Below are positions 18,466-26,346 of a stretch of 39,453 nucleotides of DNA, piece by piece; position 1 is the stretch's first letter; each line of letters starts with the position of its first letter. Source of the DNA: Acholeplasmataceae bacterium (GTDB lineage: Bacteria; Bacillota_I; Bacilli_A; ML615J-28; CAG-698); assembly GCA_012718985.1 (NCBI GenBank), contig JAAYBG010000029.1, positions 1 through 39,453 of the forward strand, read 5' to 3'. Made by a program: the position numbers and the translations under genes. Below the pieces are notes generated by a model, which worked only from the letters and a program-made list of their open reading frames with translations, had not been told where the DNA came from and did not search any database.

Positions 18466-19053
18466 TCATCGGTTTTTTTGAAATATATTTTGGATATAGT
18501 ATTTAAACTGATTTAAGGCTAAAGCTCGATGAGATATTTTATTTTTTTCAGCTAGCGACATCTCTGCAAATGTTTTACGAAACTCGGGTACATAGAATAA
18601 AGGATCATAACCAAATCCAGAAGTTCCTTTTTCTTCTTTTGTGATCGTTCCCGTAATCTTTCCTGTAAAATAATGTTCTTTACCAAAATTATCAATAAAG
18701 CATATTACAGTAATAAAATAAGCTTCTCGATGGGAAATATTCGCCATTCTTTCTAACAATAATTGATTATTTGCAGCATAACTTCCACTTGGAGAGTATC
18801 TTGCGGAATGAACACCAGGTTCTCCGTTTAATGCCGTAACGACTAAACCCGAATCATCAGCAATGACTGGCAAATGATATTTTTGATAATAATATCGAGC
18901 TTTGATTGCAGCATTTTCAGAAAATGTTAATCCCGTTTCTTCTATTTCATCTTCATCCTGAACGTCATCTAGTGTTACTATAGTTACTTCAGGAAGCATA
19001 TTCTTGATTTCAGAAACCTTATGGTTATTGTGAGTAGCAAATAAAATTTTCAT
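18466..19053 (-). CDS. rdgB: RdgB/HAM1 family XTP/dITP pyrophosphatase
   Basis: 195 aa; ILFATHNNHKVSEIKNML, VIADDSGLVVTALNGEPGVHSARYS, GFGYDPLFYVPE, ISHRALAL. Confidence 0.96.
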   Translation of the reverse strand: MKILFATHNNHKVSEIKNMLPEVTIVTLDDVQDEDEIEETGLTFSENAAIKARYYYQKYHLPVIADDSGLVVTALNGEPGVHSARYSPSGSYAANNQLLLERMANISHREAYFITVICFIDNFGKEHYFTGKITGTITKEEKGTSGFGYDPLFYVPEFRKTFAEMSLAEKNKISHRALALNQFKYYIQNIFQKNR

Positions 19054-19061
19054 TTTTCTCC

Positions 19062-20372
19062 CTAAACCAAAGCAACTTTTTTACTCAAAAGCAATTCAAT
19101 AATTTCATCACTTGCATACTCCATCGCATAAGAATAAATGGTAATATGCTTATCATCAATATAATTTACATCAGCTTTATAATCGATGAGTAATTTCACC
19201 ATTTCATAATCGTTTCTTAAAATAGCACGGTACAAATAACTGCGCCCATAAAATATTTCATTGACGTTTGCCTTATGATCTAAGAAAAACTTAATAATTT
19301 CATAATTCTCACAGTAAATAGCGATTAACAAAGCAGATTGATTAAATTCATCGATATTATCAATTCGTGCACCTTTTTTATATAATAATTTTATAATTCG
19401 GAGATTGCTGGAAATGATGGCATAATACATCATTGATCTACCATAATAATCAAAATTATTGACATTTGTTGAAGCGACTTCCTGTAAAAGATATTCATAA
19501 TCCCCACGACAAACAGCACGATGAAGAGAATATTTTAAAAACTTTTCTTTATACTCTTGACTGCGAGAATAATTAGTGAGAAATTCATAATTTTCTTGTT
19601 TGTCAGCACTACTTGCTACTTCAATTGGGGTTAATCCTATATTATTTTTAGCTTGAATATCAAAACCTGCATTGATTAATGCCTTTATTCCAGTAACTGA
19701 ACAAGATTTAGCGGCAATATGAAGTGGTGTTTCTCCAAAAATATTCCTTGAATCGCTAACCATCATATGTCGCAAAATGAAAACTATCATATCATCATTT
19801 CCCACTTTACAAGCATGATGTAGGACATTATCTTTACGGTCATCCACTTCCACTAAACTAGCACCATTGTTTAATAATGTTCTAATAATCACTCTTTTTC
19901 CTGATTTAACACCGTGATGAATTGGTTTCATTCCATTTTGATCCGCAATATTTAGTTTTGCACCATGGGCTAGCAAACTATTTAAAATCTCTTCTTTGCC
20001 ATTTGCAGCTGCAATATGAAGAGGGGCTATACCTTTTTTGTTCTTTGCATTAACTCGTGCTTTTTCAAATAGCAACCTTTCTACTACTTCCGAATTTCTA
20101 AATTGAACTGCTAAATGTAAGGGAGTATCCTCATATCTATTTTGAGCATTTACATTTACTTTTAATTTTAATAATAAATCGACAACCTCATAATAATTAT
20201 TCCTAGCTGCTTTATGAACTAGATTTTCGTTTTTATTGTCTGTGATATTAATATCAAAACCATCTTCATAATATTTTATAATGTAGGTGCAATCATTTCG
20301 CATAACCGCATCAAAAATGTCTTTTGACTGGTTATCGCCAACATCTTTATACAAACGATAAATTGTCTCCAT
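19062..20372 (-). CDS. Ankyrin-repeat protein, about 12 repeats
   Basis: 436 aa built mostly from ~33-aa ankyrin repeats (e.g. DTPLHLAVQFRNSEVVERLLFEKARVNAKNKKG / IAPLHIAAANGKEEILNSLLAHGAKLNIADQNG). No signal peptide; starts 4 bp after HU. Confidence 0.93.
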   Translation of the reverse strand: METIYRLYKDVGDNQSKDIFDAVMRNDCTYIIKYYEDGFDINITDNKNENLVHKAARNNYYEVVDLLLKLKVNVNAQNRYEDTPLHLAVQFRNSEVVERLLFEKARVNAKNKKGIAPLHIAAANGKEEILNSLLAHGAKLNIADQNGMKPIHHGVKSGKRVIIRTLLNNGASLVEVDDRKDNVLHHACKVGNDDMIVFILRHMMVSDSRNIFGETPLHIAAKSCSVTGIKALINAGFDIQAKNNIGLTPIEVASSADKQENYEFLTNYSRSQEYKEKFLKYSLHRAVCRGDYEYLLQEVASTNVNNFDYYGRSMMYYAIISSNLRIIKLLYKKGARIDNIDEFNQSALLIAIYCENYEIIKFFLDHKANVNEIFYGRSYLYRAILRNDYEMVKLLIDYKADVNYIDDKHITIYSYAMEYASDEIIELLLSKKVALV

Positions 20373-20376
20373 AATT

Positions 20377-20676
20377 TCACCCCTTATTTATCCTATTATT
20401 TAAATCTTTGCTCATCGAAAAAGAAATCTTTGTAATTCCCTTTGTATACATCTTACTACCATCAACAGGACTAAAATATCCATAAGGTTTTGTTTTATTC
20501 TTTTTAAATGTCCCAAAATTTGTAATTGACACACTCTCTTGTTCTATCAAGGAAGAAATCAGTTCTTCTACAAAAGCATCGGTTACTTCAGCAACATTTT
20601 TTTTAGTAAGATTCAATTTTTGACTTATTTTTGCTACATATTCCTGCTTTTTCATCGAGATTTCTCCTCTTATCAA
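20377..20676 (-). CDS. HU/IHF-family DNA-binding protein (likely start ATG at 20655, MKKQEYVAKISQ...)
   Basis: KKQEYVAKISQKLNLTKKNVAEVTDAFVEELISSLIEQESVSITNFGTFKKN HU fold; divergent C-terminal arm. Confidence 0.9.
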   Translation of the reverse strand: MIRGEISMKKQEYVAKISQKLNLTKKNVAEVTDAFVEELISSLIEQESVSITNFGTFKKNKTKPYGYFSPVDGSKMYTKGITKISFSMSKDLNNRINKG

Positions 20677-20694
20677 ATTTCAAATAACGCCTTA

Positions 20695-20723
20695 AGTATA
20701 ACATCTAAAAATAGGTAAAACAA
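20695..20723 (-). promoter_or_regulatory. Promoter of the HU-ankyrin-rdgB operon
   Basis: On minus: TTGTTT (20723-20718), 17 bp ending in TGT, TATACT (20700-20695); extended -10. Confidence 0.6.
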
Positions 20724-20782
20724 TATGAAAATACGTTTTTTTTTACTATTTTTTTTCTGTAAATTTACATGAAAAATGTTTT

Positions 20783-20797
20783 ATTAACCTAGTTAAT
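20783..20797. repeat. Short inverted repeat ATTAAC-CTA-GTTAAT upstream of the HU promoter
   Basis: Perfect 6-bp arms in the 20724-20818 intergenic spacer. Confidence 0.5.
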
Positions 20798-20818
20798 GAT
20801 ATTTTTTGAAAAAAATAA

Positions 20819-20843
20819 AATAGCCCTCTTTTTAAAGGCTATT
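20819..20843 (-). terminator. Terminator after der
   Basis: On minus: AATAGCC-tttaaaaagag-GGCTATT followed by TTATTTTTTT. Confidence 0.75.
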
Positions 20844-22146
20844 CTTTCTTTCGTAAGATAAATTTAATCGGCGAACCACTGAAATCAAAAGATTCTCTTA
20901 ATTTATTTTCCAGATAGCGCAAATATGAAAAGTGCATATGTTTTTCATCATTGACAAATAGTACGAATGAAGGTGGCATAACATCTTCTTGAGTTGCATA
21001 GTTTAAGCGTAAACGATTTCCATTAAAAACAGGTGGCTGATTCAACAAAACAGCATCTAATAAAACATCGTTTAAAACGCTTGTTTGAACTCGGCGATTA
21101 AAGTTTTCATAAACTTTTACAATTTCATCCAATAAAGTATGAACTCGTTCTTTTTTGTAAGCTGATAGAAAGATAATAGGAGCAAAATCAAGAAACGGCA
21201 TCTGTGCTTTGATCTTTTCTGTTAATCGTTGCATTGTTTTATCGTCTTTTACAACGATATCCCATTTATTAACGACTATGATGATAGCTCGATTGGCTTC
21301 ACGAGCATATCCGGCAATTCGTTTATCCTGTTCACTTAATTCTTCTGTTCCATCGAGGATTAACACTGCTATATCAGAACGTTCAATTGCTGATAAGGCT
21401 CTTAACACACTGTATTTTTCTGCGTTTTCATAAATCTTGCCTTGTTTTCTAATCCCTGCCGTATCGATCACAACAAATTTTCTCGCATTTCTGGTGAATA
21501 CGATATCGATAGCATCTCGCGTTGTTCCTGGAATTGAACTTACAATTGTTCGTTCTTCGCCTACAATCGTGTTTGATAATGTTGATTTACCGACATTAGG
21601 TTGACCTATCAAACAAAATTTAATCGTTCCCTCTCCGTAAAGGTCTTTTCTTTCTTCTGGCAATAATTCAATTACTCGATCCAGTAAATCACCAATTCCA
21701 ATTCCATGCAAAGCGCTGACTGGAAAAATATCACCAATTCCCAAACTATAAAAGTCATAGGTTAAACCGAGAAGCTCATTATTATCCACTTTATTCACGG
21801 CAATAATAACTGGTTTATTACTACGATACAAAATATTTATCACATCTTCATCTTCTATAGTAATCGATGCTCTCACATCAACCACCATGATAATAACATC
21901 AGCTTCATCGATTGCTAAACTGGCTTGAGCTCTTATTTCTTTAGAAAAGGGCTCATCTTTTAAGATGATCCCTCCAGTATCAATAAGCCTAAATTCTTGA
22001 TTTAGCCATGAAGCTTTACCATAAATACGATCTCTAGTAATGCCACTAGCATCGTCTGTGATAGATACACGATCGCCAATAATTCTATTAAACAAACTAG
22101 ACTTACCAACGTTGGGTCTACCTACAATAGCAACAACTCCACGCAT
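20839..22146 (-). CDS. der: GTPase Der (EngA), double G-domain
   Basis: Two G-domains: GRPNVGKSSLFNRIIGDRVSITDDASGITRDRIYG and GQPNVGKSTLSNTIVGEERTIVSSIPGTTRDAID; KH-like C-terminus. Confidence 0.98.
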   Translation of the reverse strand: MRGVVAIVGRPNVGKSSLFNRIIGDRVSITDDASGITRDRIYGKASWLNQEFRLIDTGGIILKDEPFSKEIRAQASLAIDEADVIIMVVDVRASITIEDEDVINILYRSNKPVIIAVNKVDNNELLGLTYDFYSLGIGDIFPVSALHGIGIGDLLDRVIELLPEERKDLYGEGTIKFCLIGQPNVGKSTLSNTIVGEERTIVSSIPGTTRDAIDIVFTRNARKFVVIDTAGIRKQGKIYENAEKYSVLRALSAIERSDIAVLILDGTEELSEQDKRIAGYAREANRAIIIVVNKWDIVVKDDKTMQRLTEKIKAQMPFLDFAPIIFLSAYKKERVHTLLDEIVKVYENFNRRVQTSVLNDVLLDAVLLNQPPVFNGNRLRLNYATQEDVMPPSFVLFVNDEKHMHFSYLRYLENKLRESFDFSGSPIKFILRKKE

Positions 22147-22154
22147 ACTTTGGC

Positions 22155-24551
22155 CTACTTATTCTTAGATTGTTTTAGGTAATCACCGAAGGTGTTACTC
22201 ATTTTGTCTTGAAGATTCATAGTTGATTTGAAAATCTCTTTTTCGATCTTCTCTTCAGCATCTCGCATGCTTAATACTAATTTATTTCTTTCTGGATCTA
22301 ATACTCTAACTTTTACTTTTATTTCTTGTTCCAGTTCTACACTATTAGGATCGATACTTCTAATTGTTGACTTTGGCAAATATCCTTCAACACCTTGAAC
22401 AGCAACGATAAATCCCTCTGGTAAAATCTTACTGACCTTTACATCAACAATATCACCAACTTTAATTGATAAGGATTCCCATGGATTTTCAACAAGTTGT
22501 TTTTTAGAAAGAATAATGCGTTTCTTTGCAGCATCAATTTCTATAATCTTAACTTCGATTTCTTCATCCACTTTAATACTATCTTCAAGGTTTACATCGC
22601 GTTCCCATGAAAATTCACTCCTTGGAAGGAATCCAGAAACTTCTGGGGCCAATTGCATAACAACACCAGAATTGTTGATTTCTAGTACTTTTCCTATTGT
22701 AAAACTTCCAACAGTTTTATCATTTGTAAATTCTTCCCAGTAGTTAGGGATTAATGCTTTTCGTGATAGTCCGATATGTTCATTTTCAAGTTTAATTACT
22801 TTTACTTTTACTTGATCACCAATGTTAAGAAACTTTTCAACCTTAAAAACGCGATTATGATCAATTTCAGAAATATGTAACAAGCCCTCTACATTTTTGC
22901 CTATTTCAACAAATGCTCCGTATTTTTCGATGTTTTTTACTACACCATCATATACTTGGCCTACTTCTAAAGCTTCCATAAAAGCCTTTTTCTCAGCGCG
23001 AGCATTGATTCTATCCGCTAAAACTTGTGATACAATGATACGAATTCTACCATAGTCCACTCTAATAGGGGCAACAGAAATCTCTTTTCCTACCAAGGTA
23101 GCGATTTCCTCTTCAGGAACTGCAACTTGTGAAGTAGGTAATAAACAAGAAAACTCTTCATATTTCATCAATAAACCAACTTGAATTTGCTTCAAAACTT
23201 TAGCAGTAAAAACGGTATCTCTTTTTAATTCAGCTCCAAATTTTTCTAATTCCTTGCGCTTATTTAATAGAACAGTAGAGAATATAAATTTGCCACCATC
23301 AGGGAAGATTTTTTTGATTGCTACATCAACTTTGTCACCTTCGCAGAACAAATCAATCAAATCCTCATCTTCTTTAATACCTGCAGTATCACGTTTAAAT
23401 AAGAATCCTTCTTGACCATCTTCAAGAGCAATTAAAACACGTTCTTCTTTTGGTTTAATTACCCTATTCCCAACTTTTGTTTCTGGTTGTTCAGGAATTA
23501 CTTCAACAACAGTACCGCTAACAATTTGCAATTCTTTGTACTTTGTTGGTTTTGTTGGTTCTTCTTCGCTTGGCTCTTCCGCTTCAGTAATATCTGGTTC
23601 ATCACCATCTTCTTCTAATGGATTTTCATCTTCAGCCACTGCTTCTGTTTCTACAGTTTCTTCTGGAGCAACTTGTTCTTCCTTTTGTTCTTCTGTTTCT
23701 GTAGTTTCTTCTAGAGCAACTTGTTCTTCCTTTTGTTCTTCTGTTTCTGCAACTTCTTCTGGAGCCACTTGTTGTTTTACTGATACTTCTGTTTCTACAG
23801 TTTCTTCTGGAGCCACTTGTTCTACCAATTCTTCTTTTTGTTCTTTTGTTTCTTCTTGTAATTCAACGTTTTCGTTTTTAAGTTCCTTTTCCATCTTGTA
23901 ACCTCTTTCAAATACTAAACTCATGATCTTTTTGACCACACATTCAACGGATAAATTTGATGAATCTATTTCTATAGCGTCATCTGCTTTCTTTAGTGGG
24001 CTTATTAAGCGCGTACTATCTTTGGTATCACGTTCGATTATTTCCTTGATTGTCGTTTCCAAATCGCCATTTCCTTGATTTTGTTCTAGACGTTCTTTCA
24101 TTCTTCGCCGTGCTCTTTCCTCAACATTAGCATTCAAATAAATCTTCAAATTTGCATGGGGAAGAACAACTGTTCCAATATCTCTGCCATCCATAATAAC
24201 ATTTTTGTTAGCCGCAAAGAATTGTTGTAAAGCTACCATTTTTTTTCTTACATATCCATATTTAGATACCAAAGAAACATGATTTGTAACTTCCAAGGAA
24301 CGAATAGCCTTTGATACATCTTGATTATCAAGGTAGATTTTTTGGCGTTCAAAATCAATTTTTGTATCCTCAAGAAAATTGAATTCTTCTTCGTTTTCTA
24401 AATTGATTTTTAATTGTAAAGCTTTCAAGGTTACCGCTCGATACATCGCTCCAGTATCGATATGTTCAAACTGAAGTTCTTTTGCCACAGCTTGAGCAAT
24501 CGTGCTTTTACCGGAACCCGCAGGACCATCAATAGCAATTTGCCAATTCAT
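22155..24551 (-). CDS. Cytidylate kinase - ribosomal protein S1 fusion (Cmk residues ~1-219; S1 domains C-terminal)
   Basis: 798 aa open frame; Cmk IAIDGPAGSGKSTIAQAVAKELQFEHIDTGAMYRAVTL...MDGRDIGTVVLPHANLKIYLNA; then Glu-rich linker; then about five S1-type domains, e.g. VGQVYDGVVKNIEKYGAFVEIGKNVEGLLHISEI. Confidence 0.93.
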   Translation of the reverse strand: MNWQIAIDGPAGSGKSTIAQAVAKELQFEHIDTGAMYRAVTLKALQLKINLENEEEFNFLEDTKIDFERQKIYLDNQDVSKAIRSLEVTNHVSLVSKYGYVRKKMVALQQFFAANKNVIMDGRDIGTVVLPHANLKIYLNANVEERARRRMKERLEQNQGNGDLETTIKEIIERDTKDSTRLISPLKKADDAIEIDSSNLSVECVVKKIMSLVFERGYKMEKELKNENVELQEETKEQKEELVEQVAPEETVETEVSVKQQVAPEEVAETEEQKEEQVALEETTETEEQKEEQVAPEETVETEAVAEDENPLEEDGDEPDITEAEEPSEEEPTKPTKYKELQIVSGTVVEVIPEQPETKVGNRVIKPKEERVLIALEDGQEGFLFKRDTAGIKEDEDLIDLFCEGDKVDVAIKKIFPDGGKFIFSTVLLNKRKELEKFGAELKRDTVFTAKVLKQIQVGLLMKYEEFSCLLPTSQVAVPEEEIATLVGKEISVAPIRVDYGRIRIIVSQVLADRINARAEKKAFMEALEVGQVYDGVVKNIEKYGAFVEIGKNVEGLLHISEIDHNRVFKVEKFLNIGDQVKVKVIKLENEHIGLSRKALIPNYWEEFTNDKTVGSFTIGKVLEINNSGVVMQLAPEVSGFLPRSEFSWERDVNLEDSIKVDEEIEVKIIEIDAAKKRIILSKKQLVENPWESLSIKVGDIVDVKVSKILPEGFIVAVQGVEGYLPKSTIRSIDPNSVELEQEIKVKVRVLDPERNKLVLSMRDAEEKIEKEIFKSTMNLQDKMSNTFGDYLKQSKNK
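23642..23833. repeat. In-frame tandem repeat, 4 copies x 48 bp (16 aa)
   Basis: The unit starting cttctgtttct... recurs at 23642, 23690, 23738 and 23786, exactly 48 bp apart; encodes QVAPEETVETE...-type repeats in the Cmk-S1 linker. Confidence 0.9.
23892..23908 (-). promoter_or_regulatory. Internal Shine-Dalgarno + ATG at the Cmk/S1 junction
   Basis: On minus: GAAAGAGG-TTACAAG-ATG, in frame (codon 220) exactly where Cmk homology ends and the linker begins. Confidence 0.55.
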
Positions 24552-24608
24552 AACGCACCTCTAAATACACTATATCATTATATCATATCAATTATGAAAC
24601 TTCAAATA

Positions 24609-25346
24609 CTATTTAACATTTTTTGCTTGGCTTTGAACTAACAACCTCTTAATTTCATGAGGTGTCAATTCGCGGATTTCTCCTTCCGCCAATCCCTCAA
24701 CAGTGATTTCACCAAAACTAATTCGTGTTAAACGCTTCACAGGGTGCCCAATAGCAGCCATCATTTGTTTCACTTGATGATATTTTCCTTCACGAAGGAT
24801 AATACCTACTGATGAAGAATTGTTTTTCCTATCAACACTAGCAATATAGGCTTTACATCTTCTTGTTGTATAACCATCAATTTCTACACCTGATTCAAGT
24901 TGCAAAATATCATTTTTAGTTACTTCCCCTTCCACTCGAGCAAGGTATTCTTTAGGTAAAATCGATGTTGGTCCAACTAGAGTGTTCATGAATTCACCAT
25001 CATTGGTAAGTAACAAAACACCTTTGGTATCATAATCAAGTCTGCCAACCGGAAACAAACGATAATTTCTTAACTCTTGAGGTAAAATGGAAATGACAGT
25101 TTGTCGTCCTTTCTCATCATTTGATGAAGAAATGACACCGCGAGGCTTATTCATTACAAAGTAACGTTTTTCCTTAATCTCTAAAACCTTATCTTCTACT
25201 TCAACAATATCATTCCCAGAAATTTTATATCCCATCTCTGTTATGACCTCTCCATTTACTTTAACTTTACCCTCGCGAATCATATCTTCTGCTTTGCGCC
25301 TAGAAGCTATACCACAACGTGCCATATATTTTTGCAATCTCTCCAT
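24609..25346 (-). CDS. rluB: RluB/RsuA-family 23S rRNA pseudouridine synthase
   Basis: S4 domain ERLQKYMARCGIASRRKAEDMIREGKVKVNG; FPVGRLDYDTKGVLLLTNDGEF; EGKYHQVKQMMAAIGHPVKRL. Confidence 0.94.
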   Translation of the reverse strand: MERLQKYMARCGIASRRKAEDMIREGKVKVNGEVITEMGYKISGNDIVEVEDKVLEIKEKRYFVMNKPRGVISSSNDEKGRQTVISILPQELRNYRLFPVGRLDYDTKGVLLLTNDGEFMNTLVGPTSILPKEYLARVEGEVTKNDILQLESGVEIDGYTTRRCKAYIASVDRKNNSSSVGIILREGKYHQVKQMMAAIGHPVKRLTRISFGEITVEGLAEGEIRELTPHEIKRLLVQSQAKNVK

Positions 25347-25413
25347 TTTTTATTTTCTCCTAATTTATTATCAATATACCTTGTTTTATTTTTTTATAAC
25401 AATGGACAAATAA

Positions 25414-25436
25414 AATTCCTCCATATCGGAGGAATT
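25414..25436 (-). terminator. Terminator of the mutS-mutL-miaA operon
   Basis: On minus: AATTCCTCC-gatat-GGAGGAATT followed by TTATTTG; 9-bp stem. Confidence 0.8.
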
Positions 25437-26346
25437 ATCTTTGTTCTAAAAACTGCTGAATCATTTTAATCGCTTCTAAAAGACTATCATCTTGATTATT
25501 ATAATCGATATTAATAAACTGGCATTTCATTTTATTTCTAAACCAAGTTAATTGACGCTTTGCATAATTCCTAGTTTTTTGTTTGATAATCTCCTTTATC
25601 TCTTTTAAAGAAAGGAGTCCTTGTAAATATTGTCCTATTTCCCGATATCCGATATCTTTTATTTTAGTAATATCAATTCCTTCTGCAAGTAAATCCTGAC
25701 ATTCTTTAATCCAGCCAATGGTAAACATCGCTTCTACTCGTTGGTTAATTCTTTCATATAATTCTTCTCTATTTGTATTAAAACAAATAAACAAGCAATC
25801 ATAAATCGGTATATTTTTCGTAATGTTTTCGCTGATTTTTTTTGTTCCTGTCAAGCCAACTTCCAGTGCTCGCAAAACTCTTCTTCGATTACTATAAGGA
25901 ATTTTATCGGCAGCAGCACGATCGATTTCTTGTAATTTTTGATGTAATTCTTTATCACTCATATGATTATACTGTTTGATAAATTCTTCACTACGACTAC
26001 TGGCAGATAAATCATAATCATATAAAACAGCGTTCAAATAAAGTCCAGATCCACCAACAAGGAAAGGAACTTTTTCTTTTTTTAAAATTTCGTCGATTTT
26101 TTTTCGCGCTAATTTTTGATAATCGTAAATCGAAAAGTTTTCCGTGGGATCTAGAAAATCAATTAAATGATGGCGGATAGATGTTGATGAGGTGTCTATT
26201 TTAGCGGTCCCGATATTTAATTTTTTCCTCACTTGCGAAGCATCTGCATTGATAATTTCTCCATCAAATTTAGCCGCTAGTTTTAATGAAATCTCCGTTT
26301 TCCCTACTCCTGTTGGACCAGTTAAAACAATTACTTTTTTATTCAT
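25435..26346 (-). CDS. miaA: tRNA dimethylallyltransferase MiaA
   Basis: LTGPTGVGKTEISLKLAAKFDGEIINADASQVRKKLNIGTAK; VGGSGLYLNAVLYDYD; ATGA overlap with mutL. Confidence 0.97.
   Translation of the reverse strand: MNKKVIVLTGPTGVGKTEISLKLAAKFDGEIINADASQVRKKLNIGTAKIDTSSTSIRHHLIDFLDPTENFSIYDYQKLARKKIDEILKKEKVPFLVGGSGLYLNAVLYDYDLSASSRSEEFIKQYNHMSDKELHQKLQEIDRAAADKIPYSNRRRVLRALEVGLTGTKKISENITKNIPIYDCLFICFNTNREELYERINQRVEAMFTIGWIKECQDLLAEGIDITKIKDIGYREIGQYLQGLLSLKEIKEIIKQKTRNYAKRQLTWFRNKMKCQFINIDYNNQDDSLLEAIKMIQQFLEQR

Noticed and set aside
23642-23833. CRISPR-like array
   Set aside because: Repeats are directly contiguous at 48 bp, have no spacers, and are in frame within a coding region.
23536-23901. 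Plus-strand 121-aa Ser-rich ORF
   Set aside because: Exact antisense of the Glu-rich Cmk-S1 linker repeat; low-complexity mirror of GAA/GAG codons, no RBS support.
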